A stretch of DNA of 64,000 nt from a virus, in IMG/VR virus record IMGVR_UViG_3300044633_001393, positions 19,125-83,124 of that record; one strand, 5' to 3'. This document shows, in pieces, positions 38,201 to 44,636 of the stretch. A program made the position numbers and the translations under genes. The notes below the pieces were generated by a model, which saw only the letters and a program-made list of their open reading frames with translations, was not told where the DNA came from and did not search any database. Every line of letters starts with the position of its first letter. Position 1 is the first letter of the stretch.

Positions 38201-38247
38201 TAGTTGATGAACAACAAATAACAATAAATCGATTGATAAATAAATAA
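32239..38247 (+). CDS. giant Gly-[Ser/Thr]-x repeat fibre with S74 chaperone domain
   Basis: 2002 residues in three parts. Residues 1-130 are a non-repetitive head (KTWVFDHNLNSDLVLIQTYD, DACGYIIGVSGN) resembling an attachment domain of phage fibres. Residues about 131-1860 are a nearly pure collagen-like triplet repeat, Gly-[Thr/Ser]-[Ser/Asn], with almost no Pro. The C-terminal part ends in an intramolecular chaperone of the Peptidase S74 type: S1906 with K1911 (SSENTKTDI) should form the Ser-Lys dyad, followed by KIVLLNPVTFRYK, EFSIGLIAEEVVKIYPEFV and a terminal coiled coil. S74 domains trimerise phage fibres and then cut themselves off before the Ser. So this is a trimeric tail or neck fibre or whisker. 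The Ser/Thr density makes it a good O-glycosylation acceptor (inference). Confidence 0.85.
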   Translation: MSTLKKDPCEVSPIKLDNALYDYKKLTATFKDPTTELFLKIIDELRKIIYCRTSSQFFNNVATKQIPCDQKSKTWVFDHNLNSDLVLIQTYDENFNQLIPETIVLNNDNTATITFSFDACGYIIGVSGNISTSGTSGTGTSGSSGSSGEKGSAGSSGTSNTSGTSGTSTSSGTSGSQGTSGTNGEGGSSGQSGDIGTSGTSGENGSSGTSGSSGLLDGSSGSSGTSTTSGTTGTSGTRGSSGRSGTSGSSGTSGSSGTSGTSGTSGTSGTSGTNGTSGSSGTSGTSGSSGTSGTNGSSGTSGSSGSSGTSGSSGTSGTSGSSGTSGTSGTSGTSGSSGSSGSSGTSGTSGISGSSGSNGTSGTNGTSGTSGTSGTSGTSGTSGTSGSSGNSGSSGSNGTNGTSGTSGTSGTSGTSGTSGTSGTSGTSGTSGTSGSSGSSGSSGSNGTNGTNGTNGTSGTSGTSGTSGTSGTSGSSGSSGSSGSSGSSGSNGTNGTSGTNGTSGTSGTSGTSGTSGSSGSSGSSGLSGSSGSSGTSGSSGSSGTSGSNGTNGTSGTSGTSGTSGTSGTSGTSGSSGSSGTSGSNGTSGSNGTNGTSGSNGTSGTSGTSGTSGSSGTSGTSGSSGTSGSNGTSGTSGSNGTSGSNGTSGTSGTSGTSGTSGTSGSSGSSGSSGLSGSSGSSGTSGSSGSSGTSGSNGTNGTSGSSGTSGSSGSSGTSGSSGSSGTSGSNGTSGTSGSNGTSGSSGTSGTSGSSGTSGTSGSSGSSGSSGSSGSSGSSGTSGSNGTSGTSGTNGTSGSSGSSGLSGSSGSSGTSGSSGSSGSSGTSGSNGTSGSSGSNGTSGTSGTSGTSGSNGTSGSSGTSGSSGSSGTSGSNGTSGTSGSSGSSGISGSSGTSGTSGSSGTSGSSGSNGTSGSNGTNGTNGTNGTSGTSGSSGTSGTSGTSGSSGTSGSNGTSGTSGSNGTSGSSGTSGTSGTSGTSGTSGTSGTSGSSGISGTSGSNGTSGTSGSNGTSGTSGTSGTSGTSGTSGTSGTSGSSGSSGTSGSNGTSGTSGTSGTSGTSGSNGTSGTSGTSGSNGTSGTSGTSGTSGSSGSNGTSGSSGSSGTSGSNGSSGTSGSNGTSGTSGSSGSSGISGSSGTNGTSGTSGVSESSGSSGSSGTSGTSGSNGTSGSSGTSGTSGSSGTSGSNGSSGTSGSSGTSGTSGSNGTSGTSGTSGTSGTSGTSGSSGSSGISGSSGSSGTSGTSGSNGTSGSSGSSGSSGTSGSSGSSGTSGSNGTSGSNGTSGTSGSNGTSGSSGSSGISGSSGTNGTSGTSGTSGISGSNGTSGSSGSSGTSGSSGSNGTSGTNGTSGTSGTSGSNGTSGSSGTSGTSGSSGTSGTSGTSGTSGSNGSSGTSGISGSNGTSGTSGTSGSSGSSGVSGSSGSSGSSGSSGSSGSSGSSGTSGSSGSNGTSGTSGTSGSSGSSGTSGTSGTSGSNGTSGTSGTSGISGSNGTNGTSGTSGTSGSSGSSGTNGTSGTSGISGSNGTSGTSGTSGTSGTSGSSGTSGFSRDSGSSGNSATSGSSGTSGSSGTSGTSGSSGQNGTSGTNGTSGTSGTSGTSGSSGSSGISGSSGRNGTSGTSGTSGTSGTSGTSGSSGTSGFSRDSGSSGNSATSGSSGTSGSSGTSGTSGSSGQNGTSGTSGTSGTSGSSGSSGSSGTSGTSGTSGRNGTSGTSGTSGTSGTSGSSGTSGFSRDSGSSGNSATSGSSGTSGSSGTSGTSGSSGQNGTSGTNGTSGTSGTSGTSGSSGTSGRNGTSGTSGSSGTSGTSGTSGSSGTVGTSGTSGVSAGGGASASSGSSGISGTSGSSGTSGTSGISAPSGTSGISGGSFTDQPNYLVKTTGLTTLQSVNFLSVDGTTLTVVGTVSATTLIETSSENTKTDIMPLLPPQLDKIVLLNPVTFRYKNNNEFSIGLIAEEVVKIYPEFVSYDELGNISGINYSKLTAVLIQGVKELKQIVDEQQITINRLINK
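32632..37820 (+). repeat. 5.2-kb tandem Gly-Ser/Thr codon repeat
   Basis: About 575 nine-base units coding Gly-[Thr/Ser]-[Ser/Asn]. Synonymous codons are shuffled (GGT/GGA/GGC, AGT/AGC/TCA, ACA/ACT/ACC), so the protein pattern is kept better than the DNA pattern. Because the units lack stop triplets in most frames, long artificial frames exist on both strands. Confidence 0.97.
36861..37680 (+). repeat. three higher-order units of 270-279 bases in fibre repeat
   Basis: A rare landmark coding FSRDSGSSGNSAT recurs at 36861, 37140 and 37410, followed by the same order of triplets including SSGQNGTSG and, later, GRNGTSG. Spacings are 279 and 270 bases, both whole numbers of nine-base units. This is a recent in-frame tandem amplification. 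Confidence 0.9.
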
Positions 38248-38256
38248 TTATATTAT

Positions 38257-41200
38257 ATGGCAATATTACAAGGTGCTCGAATTACAGGATCAATTATAGC
38301 TACAACTTTTATTAAAGCTAGTGGTTTCAGTGGCAGTTTAACTGCTTCTAGATTGTATGTACAAGGATCGGTTGGTATAGGCACAACAAGTCCTGTTTAT
38401 AAATTGGATGTAGTTGGTTCTGTGTATAGTTCTAATTATTTTTCAGTATTAACCGCAGCAACATATGGTCCAAGTGATAATAGTGCGGCAATGCAAGTGT
38501 TTGGATCAACTGGTTCAGGTGGATTAACAAATACTATAAAGTTTGTTACAGTTGGTAGTGAAAGAGTTCGTATTGACAACAATGGTAATGTTGGTATAGG
38601 TACAACAAGTCCTACGGGAACTTATGGAAAGTTAAGTGTAGCAGGCGGTATTCGTATATTAGATGATAATAATGCAAAATTAGAAATTGGTAGATATTCA
38701 AGTGGTGCATCCAATTCTTATATTAAACTGGGTTCAAATTCTAATAGTTTAAGAATTACTAATAATACTGATGCGGCTGATATCTTTACTATAGAAAATG
38801 GTGGTAATGTTGGTATAGGTACAACAAGTCCTAATTATTTAACGGATATACAATCAACAACAAGTCCACAAACTTTAAATTTAAAATTAAATAAAACATC
38901 TACAACAAATGACTACGCAGAAATTGCATTTCAATTATGGAGTGGCGCCGGTTCAGGAGCAAATACATTTGGCGGATCAGGAACTTCTAGACCAAGCGTG
39001 GTTTTAAGAGCATTAAATGAAAATGGAGGTACCGCTGCAGGTGCTTTTATAGTGGGAACATTTACAGGCGGATCAGATAATTCAACACTGACAGAAAAAT
39101 TTAGAATTACATCAGTCGGTAACGTAGGTATAGGTACAACAAGTCCAAGTCAATTATTAGAAGTAGCTGGGTCTAGCCCAATAATTAGAGTATTGGCCAC
39201 ATCAGGTAATTCTACATTAAGATTAACTGATAATGGTGTAAGAAATTGGGATCTAAAAGTTGTAGATACTTCAGATTATTTTGAAGTAGGTGGTACATCC
39301 GCAACTTCATTGGTTGTAACAGGAGCAGGTAATGTTGGTATAGGTACAACAAGTCCTGTATTTTCATTGGATGTGACAGGTGGTGTTGGATTAAATACAT
39401 CTGGAACTGGAGTATCCGTAACAATTGGTGCAAATAATACATCTGATAGATATTTACGCATTAGAAATTCAAATGGTAATTTTGAAATTGGAAGTGCTGG
39501 AAATCAACATTATTTATATGGTGTTGGTGCTAGTAATTTCTTTACTATCTACACAAATTCATCCGAACGATTCAGAATTGCAGCCGATGGTAATGTTGGT
39601 ATAGGTACAACAAGTCCATCACAAAAATTAACTATAAATAATGGTTCTTCAACAGGAGCCGGTGCAGTATATCCAATTAGATTATCTGGAGGAACAATGA
39701 CTAGTGTTGGTGACTCTACTGGTTTATTGTTTATACAAAGAGATGCAAATGATGATTACGGTGCTTATATAAGACTATATACTACTCAAGCCAATCCTCA
39801 ATATTTAAATCCAAGACTTGAATTTGGTGTACAAACTACAGATACAAATGTACTTGGTAGTGTTGTTACTAGAATGGTAATAACAGGAGATGGCGATGTG
39901 GGTATTGGTACAACATCACCAACTGCACAATCAAACTATAGATTTTTACAAGTTAACGGCACCAATTCGGCGGTTATTGAAACGATGGTTGGTGGTTCAA
40001 GAATTGGTGGATTTGATTCAAGTGCATCAGCTTTGTATGTAGGTTCAATTGGTAGTTATCCTGTTGTATTCAGAACGGCAGTTGATGAAAAAATGCGTAT
40101 AGCTACAGATGGTAATGTGGGTATAGGCACAAGTACTCCTGCTTATAAATTGGATGTGGTTGGTTCTATAAATACAAGCAACTTCATGTTTGTTTCATAT
40201 CCATATGGCAACGCATTTCCATTACAATTAACCGCCAATAACTTTCTAAAAGCTGATAACTATTATTATGGAATGTCAATTAATACAGGAGATGTAAATT
40301 ATATTTCTGGTAAGTTCCTAATTAATGGTGGTACATATAAGAGAGTAGAACTATATGGATACGAAAATAGTGTTGGATATATACCAACCATAATTCCAGG
40401 TGGATGTGTTGGTATTGGTACGATAATTACAAATTCAGGTTTACAAATACAAACAGAAGGAACAAATACTACGTCTGGTTCATTCTTGTTTGTAAGATCT
40501 ACAAATTCAAGTTTTGGTGGTGGGGCAATTGGTGTTGGATATGATTATGCAGCTGCAGTTGGAGCTAATTTCTATCCATTTAGAATTAGAGCTGGTAGTA
40601 CCAACACTATATTATTGATAAATAGTGCGGGTGTAGTTTATGCGGGTGATACTACAGGAGCAGTTGCTTATGGTAATCATGACCCATATTATGCTTTTAA
40701 TCAAGATACCAATACTGGTATGGATTGGGCAGCCGCTGATACACTAACATTTAAAACAGGTGGTAGTGAAAGAATGCGTATTGCTTCTAATGGCAGTGTT
40801 GGCATAGGTACAACAAGTCCTAATTATACACTTCAAGTTAACGGAACTTTTTACGTAAACAGCACAACATATATGAATGGATCTTTGACAGTTGAAGATT
40901 CATTCATAATAGATGGTAGGTTGGCAGGTAGTTTTGGTACGGGTTCTATACTAATGAAGAGTGGAAATTCTTCTGGTACTTGGAATCAATTTAATATATT
41001 TTACTATAAAAACTCAAGTATCGATAGACTCGGTTTTGTTGATGGTGGTTCTGTAGAAATATTAACTCTAAAAAATGGTGGTAATGTTGGTATAGGCACA
41101 ACGAGTCCTGTTAATAAATTGCATATAAGTGGATCTTCTACAAATTTACCACTTAAATTGGAAGGATTGACAAGTAACGCAACTGGATATTTTCTAACAG

Positions 41201-41745
41201 TTGATAATACAACCGGCGTTGTATACAAATCTACCGGTGGTGCTAATGGAACAAGTGGCACCAGTGGCGCAAATGGCAGTCCAGGTGGTGCGGGTAGCAG
41301 TGGTACCAATGGAACGAGTGGCACCAGTGGCGCAAATGGTAATCCAGGTACCAGTGGCACTAGTGGCGCAAATGGTAATGCTGGGTCTAGTGGTATTACT
41401 GGTACCAGTGGTACTAGCGGTGTCACAAATATAAAAGCATGGATTCACTTTAATGGAACAGGCACACCATCATCTAACGCGTCTAATAACGTATCATCCA
41501 TAACTGATAATGGTACCGGCGATTATACAATTAACTTTACCACTGCATTTTCTAATGCAAATTATGTGGTAGCTGGTACAGCAACTTATCAATATGAAAA
41601 TCCCGGTCAATCTATAAATAATATGTTTATTGCAGTACCAAGAAGACCTACAGCACAATTAGCTGGTAGTTGTAGAATTTCTACGCCTGGTTCTGATAAC
41701 GTATTATACGATTGCGATTATGTTAGAGTATTATTTTCAAATTAA
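38257..41745 (+). CDS. tail fibre with VGIGTTSP repeats and collagen-like neck
   Basis: 1162 residues. Eleven units carry G-[N/S/D]-VGIGT-[T/S]-x-P or a variant, usually preceded by 'E-R-x-R-I-x-x-x-G'; each unit is probably a beta-structured fibre segment between conserved turns. Near the C-terminus a short collagen-like stretch (GTSGANGSPGGAGSSG and similar, containing Pro, about residues 995-1055) leads to a terminal domain (TNIKAWIHFNGTG, ITDNGTGDYTINFTTAFSNA, NYVVAGTATYQ) of a type found at the tips of phage fibres, the likely receptor-binding part. Begins 9 bases after the S74 fibre gene. Confidence 0.85.
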   Translation: MAILQGARITGSIIATTFIKASGFSGSLTASRLYVQGSVGIGTTSPVYKLDVVGSVYSSNYFSVLTAATYGPSDNSAAMQVFGSTGSGGLTNTIKFVTVGSERVRIDNNGNVGIGTTSPTGTYGKLSVAGGIRILDDNNAKLEIGRYSSGASNSYIKLGSNSNSLRITNNTDAADIFTIENGGNVGIGTTSPNYLTDIQSTTSPQTLNLKLNKTSTTNDYAEIAFQLWSGAGSGANTFGGSGTSRPSVVLRALNENGGTAAGAFIVGTFTGGSDNSTLTEKFRITSVGNVGIGTTSPSQLLEVAGSSPIIRVLATSGNSTLRLTDNGVRNWDLKVVDTSDYFEVGGTSATSLVVTGAGNVGIGTTSPVFSLDVTGGVGLNTSGTGVSVTIGANNTSDRYLRIRNSNGNFEIGSAGNQHYLYGVGASNFFTIYTNSSERFRIAADGNVGIGTTSPSQKLTINNGSSTGAGAVYPIRLSGGTMTSVGDSTGLLFIQRDANDDYGAYIRLYTTQANPQYLNPRLEFGVQTTDTNVLGSVVTRMVITGDGDVGIGTTSPTAQSNYRFLQVNGTNSAVIETMVGGSRIGGFDSSASALYVGSIGSYPVVFRTAVDEKMRIATDGNVGIGTSTPAYKLDVVGSINTSNFMFVSYPYGNAFPLQLTANNFLKADNYYYGMSINTGDVNYISGKFLINGGTYKRVELYGYENSVGYIPTIIPGGCVGIGTIITNSGLQIQTEGTNTTSGSFLFVRSTNSSFGGGAIGVGYDYAAAVGANFYPFRIRAGSTNTILLINSAGVVYAGDTTGAVAYGNHDPYYAFNQDTNTGMDWAAADTLTFKTGGSERMRIASNGSVGIGTTSPNYTLQVNGTFYVNSTTYMNGSLTVEDSFIIDGRLAGSFGTGSILMKSGNSSGTWNQFNIFYYKNSSIDRLGFVDGGSVEILTLKNGGNVGIGTTSPVNKLHISGSSTNLPLKLEGLTSNATGYFLTVDNTTGVVYKSTGGANGTSGTSGANGSPGGAGSSGTNGTSGTSGANGNPGTSGTSGANGNAGSSGITGTSGTSGVTNIKAWIHFNGTGTPSSNASNNVSSITDNGTGDYTINFTTAFSNANYVVAGTATYQYENPGQSINNMFIAVPRRPTAQLAGSCRISTPGSDNVLYDCDYVRVLFSN
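38371..41110 (+). repeat. dispersed 24-base near-identical repeat in fibre gene
   Basis: The DNA GTTGGTATAGGTACAACA plus AGTCCT occurs with zero to a few differences at about 38371, 38590, 38809, 39124, 39334, 39594, 40799 and 41087, with three more divergent copies at about 39898, 40117 and 40410. The sequence between copies is unrelated in length and composition. Confidence 0.9.
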
Positions 41746-41759
41746 ATTTAATATAACAC

Positions 41760-41788
41760 TTGACTTTTGCTTTTATATAAAGTATAAG
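41760..41788 (+). promoter_or_regulatory. sigma-70-like promoter before HAD/nucleotidyltransferase gene
   Basis: TTGACT, 17-base spacer, TATAAG. Predicted start about 41795, directly before the inverted repeat at 41798, so the mRNA would begin with a structured leader of about 105 bases. Confidence 0.65.
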
Positions 41789-41797
41789 CTAAAGCTA

Positions 41798-41876
41798 GCG
41801 CTTAGTTAACTAAATGGTTAAGTTAATTATTAAATAATAATACTAAAATATTGATAGTTAAATTAACTGTAAGCGC
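41798..41876 (+). promoter_or_regulatory. long inverted repeat in leader, possible RNA structure or origin
   Basis: GCGCTTAGTTAA (41798-41809) pairs with TTAACTGTAAGCGC (41863-41876), leaving only a two-base bulge. Inside are smaller AT-rich palindromes (TTAAC/GTTAA; ATTATTA-AA-TAATAAT at 41826-41841). The 157-base gap has no gene. Confidence 0.6.
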
Positions 41877-41887
41877 ATAATATGCTA

Positions 41888-41897
41888 CTATTTATTA
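41888..41897 (+). promoter_or_regulatory. CTATTTATTA element, 3 bases before start
   Basis: Variant of the recurring element; a second, late promoter for the gene at 41901 downstream of the sigma-70-like one. Confidence 0.35.
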
Positions 41898-41900
41898 TAA

Positions 41901-43064
41901 ATGATTACTAATAAACATAAAATATATTTGGATATGGATGGTGTGATAAGTGATTGGGAATTGCAATTCAAGCGATATAGTGGTGGTGTACCTGTTGAAA
42001 CTTATGATGCTGAACACGGTAAAAAGAATAGATTTAAGTTTGTAGATAAGAATTGTCCTGAATACTATTCTAGTATGCCTTGGATGAAAGATGGCAGATT
42101 GCTTTATAATTTTGTATCAAATTTGCCTGTAGAGATATTGAGTCATGCGCCTACCAATTTGGCATATGTTGGTAAAAAGCAGTGGTTAGCCAATAACAAT
42201 ATTGATATTAAAGCTAATTTGGTACCGCATAGAAATTTAAAAGCAAAGTTTGCAACTCCTGATAGTATTTTGATAGATGACCGTGAAGATAATGTAAATG
42301 ATTTTATCAAAGCTGGTGGTAAAGCAATATTGCATAAAAGCGCAATAGATACAATTAATAAACTAAAAGAAATGTTGGGTATCAAAGAATCTCATAGAAT
42401 TTATAATAGCATTTTAAATCCTGAGATATGGGCTACTGAAAATGCTATTAAACCTGATGTATTAAACAAGTTATTAACTATTGCAAATACTTTTTACAAA
42501 GATACTGATTTGAATGTACCTCTTGAAAATATATACTTTCTTGGTAGTACTGCCGGATATAATTGGACACCAACAAGTGATATTGACTTACATTTGGTTG
42601 TAGATTTTTCCAAAATTGATCCAAATGAAGAACTGGTTAAGAATTATGTGGATGGCTTAAAAAGCAAATGGAATGAAAACCACAACATTAGAATTGGCAA
42701 TCATCCAGTGGAAGTTTACATTCAAGATATTAAAGAGGTCAATAGAAGTCAAGCTGTATATAGTTTGATGAAAAATGAATGGGTAAAAAAGCCAAAAATA
42801 GAAGACATTCAGATTGATAAAGATGCTATTACAAAGAAATACAAACAATATGTTTCGTTTATTTCCACAGCTATAAAAGAACAAAATTTAGATAAATTAA
42901 AGCGTTTAGTTAAACGTTTGTATGAAATGAGAGAAGCTGGATTAAGTAAGAGCGGCGAGTATAGTACAGAAAATTTGGTGTTTAAACTTTTAAGATCCAC
43001 AGGTTACGTCAATCAACTAAAAAATGCTATCACAAATATTACAGATAAAAATTTGAGTAAATGA
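41901..43064 (+). CDS. HAD phosphatase / nucleotidyltransferase fusion
   Basis: 387 residues with two enzyme domains. Residues about 5-165 are a HAD phosphatase of the 5'(3')-deoxyribonucleotidase type: nucleophile D11-x-D13 in IYLDMDGVISDW and the final motif SILIDDREDNVNDF. Residues about 180-340 contain a Pol-beta-type nucleotidyltransferase: G215-S216 in LGSTAGYNWTPTSDIDLHLV with metal Asp D227 and D229, then a third acidic position candidate (HPVEVYIQD). The C-terminus is helical. The HAD part could remove nucleotide phosphates or repair RNA ends; the transferase part could add a nucleotide to RNA, protein or a small molecule. Both active sites look intact. The fused architecture is unusual to me. 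Confidence 0.82.
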   Translation: MITNKHKIYLDMDGVISDWELQFKRYSGGVPVETYDAEHGKKNRFKFVDKNCPEYYSSMPWMKDGRLLYNFVSNLPVEILSHAPTNLAYVGKKQWLANNNIDIKANLVPHRNLKAKFATPDSILIDDREDNVNDFIKAGGKAILHKSAIDTINKLKEMLGIKESHRIYNSILNPEIWATENAIKPDVLNKLLTIANTFYKDTDLNVPLENIYFLGSTAGYNWTPTSDIDLHLVVDFSKIDPNEELVKNYVDGLKSKWNENHNIRIGNHPVEVYIQDIKEVNRSQAVYSLMKNEWVKKPKIEDIQIDKDAITKKYKQYVSFISTAIKEQNLDKLKRLVKRLYEMREAGLSKSGEYSTENLVFKLLRSTGYVNQLKNAITNITDKNLSK

Positions 43065-43094
43065 TAAAAAACTTTATATAAAACTAAATCGTTT

Positions 43095-43104
43095 AATATT
43101 TATA
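43095..43104 (+). promoter_or_regulatory. AATATTTATA element upstream of tail tube gene
   Basis: Lies 23 bases before the ATG, with AATAAGG as ribosome site in between: the longer-leader class. Confidence 0.45.
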
Positions 43105-43127
43105 TTCAAGAACAATAAGGTAAAAAT

Positions 43128-43619
43128 ATGGCAGAACTACTAAATCCAAGTGAAATATTCGCTACGGCATTCGAACCAAAAGTAAAGAATCGTTTTATTC
43201 TTTATGTTGATGGTATTCCATCATTCATCATCAAAAAGGTCAATCGTCCTAAACTAACACAAGCCAAGAAGGAACTTGACCATATTAACGTAAAAACCTA
43301 CTACAAGGGTAAAAGTGTATGGGATGAAATCAGTATGGAACTTTATGATCCAATTGTACCATCCGGTGCTCAAGCAGTAATGGAATGGGTACGTTTGCAC
43401 CACGAATCAGTTACTGGTCGTGATGGTTACCAAGACTTCTATAAGAAGGATCTAACAATTAACGTCTTGGGTCCAGTAGGTGACAAAGTAGAAGAATGGA
43501 AGTTGGTAGGTTCATTTATCGTAAGCGCTGATTTCCAAGAAATGGATTGGAGCGATGACGGTGCTGCTCAGATGATCAGTTTATCTGTAGCATACGATTA
43601 CGCAATTCTCCAATATTAA
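43128..43619 (+). CDS. gp19: tail tube protein (T4 gp19-like)
   Basis: 163 residues, the same length as T4 gp19. VKNRFILYVDGIPSFIIKKV, KTYYKGKSVWDEISMELYDP, MEWVRLHHESVTGRDGYQDF and SFIVSADFQEMDWSDDGA are typical of the tube fold shared with type VI secretion Hcp. Stacked hexamers form the inner tube. Followed by a terminator. Separated from the sheath by about 36 kb, unlike T4, where 18 and 19 are adjacent. Confidence 0.95.
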   Translation: MAELLNPSEIFATAFEPKVKNRFILYVDGIPSFIIKKVNRPKLTQAKKELDHINVKTYYKGKSVWDEISMELYDPIVPSGAQAVMEWVRLHHESVTGRDGYQDFYKKDLTINVLGPVGDKVEEWKLVGSFIVSADFQEMDWSDDGAAQMISLSVAYDYAILQY

Positions 43620-43638
43620 TATTTATTGTATCAAAAAG

Positions 43639-43664
43639 AACCCCACATTTATTTGTGGGGTTTT
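43639..43664 (+). terminator. terminator after tail tube gene
   Basis: AACCCCACA / TGTGGGGTT stem with a 6-base loop and T run. Confidence 0.92.
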
Positions 43665-43674
43665 CTATTTATTA
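43665..43674 (+). promoter_or_regulatory. CTATTTATTA element, 4 bases before start
   Basis: Begins immediately after the terminator T run; the arrangement terminator-then-element matches 7443-7496. Confidence 0.4.
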
Positions 43675-43678
43675 CTAT

Positions 43679-44587
43679 ATGCAAATGGGCAAGAAAATAT
43701 TCGTAATTTATCCTGGTAGATTTCATCCCTTTCACAAAGGTCACAAAAGTGTATACAACTACCTAACCACTAAATTTGGTGGTAATGATGTATACATAAC
43801 AACCACAGGTGTTACAAAATTGCCAAAATCACCATTTACTTTCAATGAAAAAATGCAAATGATGATTACCACAGGTATACCGGCAAACAAAATACTAAAC
43901 GTCAAAAACAACTACAACTTGAAAAGTGTAGCTAATCAAATACCAATCAATATAGAACGTGATATTATTATTTTTGCAGTTAGTGAAAAGGATATGATTG
44001 AAGATCCAAGATTCAAAAACTTTGTAAAAAAAGATGGATCTCCTTCTTATTTACAGCCATTGCCAAAAAATCAATCCAAATTAGACCCAGCCATAAAACA
44101 CGGATACTTGATAACAGTACCAACTGTAGATTTTACAGTACTAGGGTTACCGGCTAGAAGTGCAAGTCAATTAAGATCTCAATATGCTACATTAACCCCA
44201 GAACAACAAAAGGCTTTTATTATCGATTTGTTTGGTAATTACAATACAAATGTTCATAATATATTAAACAATAAATTGGGTAAAATTACTGGTAAATTAA
44301 CCGAAAAACAAAAGAAGTTATTAAAGAAATTGATTGTGGGTATAATGAAAGAAGACGAAGCTAAAATAAATTCTGCAAGAAAAAAGTATAATCAAGCTGG
44401 ATTGGTTCTTCGTACCGTTGAACTTGATGCGGCACAACAAGAACTTACAAAAGCAAATGACGATTTAAAAGCTGCAACTACCCCCGAAGAAAAAGCTGCG
44501 GCTGAACTACGTGTAAAAAACAAAAAAGATGCAGTAGACAGTAAAACAGCCGCTCGTGATGCTGCTCAACATCAATTAAATACCTAA
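43679..44587 (+). CDS. cytidylyltransferase-like (NMN adenylyltransferase-type) enzyme
   Basis: 302 residues from the ATG at 43679 (or 43685); an upstream GTG at 43655 lies inside the terminator. The nucleotidyltransferase signature is PGRFHPFHKGH (H-x-G-H), with FTFNEKMQMMITTGIP and a later SASQLRSQY segment corresponding to the 'S-x-x-x-I/L-R' ATP-binding motif. Most like NadM/RibL-type adenylyltransferases that build NAD or FAD. The C-terminal 90 residues are a charged helical tail (ELDAAQQELTKANDDLKAAT), perhaps for oligomerisation. Likely role: NAD synthesis or salvage during infection. Confidence 0.78.
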   Translation: MQMGKKIFVIYPGRFHPFHKGHKSVYNYLTTKFGGNDVYITTTGVTKLPKSPFTFNEKMQMMITTGIPANKILNVKNNYNLKSVANQIPINIERDIIIFAVSEKDMIEDPRFKNFVKKDGSPSYLQPLPKNQSKLDPAIKHGYLITVPTVDFTVLGLPARSASQLRSQYATLTPEQQKAFIIDLFGNYNTNVHNILNNKLGKITGKLTEKQKKLLKKLIVGIMKEDEAKINSARKKYNQAGLVLRTVELDAAQQELTKANDDLKAATTPEEKAAAELRVKNKKDAVDSKTAARDAAQHQLNT

Positions 44588-44636
44588 ATATAATAACATA
44601 AAAGTTATATAAAGTTCTATATATTGTTATAAAGTT

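Noticed and set aside
32239-41745. Diversity-generating retroelement acting on the fibres
   Set aside because: No reverse transcriptase or template repeat pair is visible in the window, and variation between repeat units is not limited to adenine positions.
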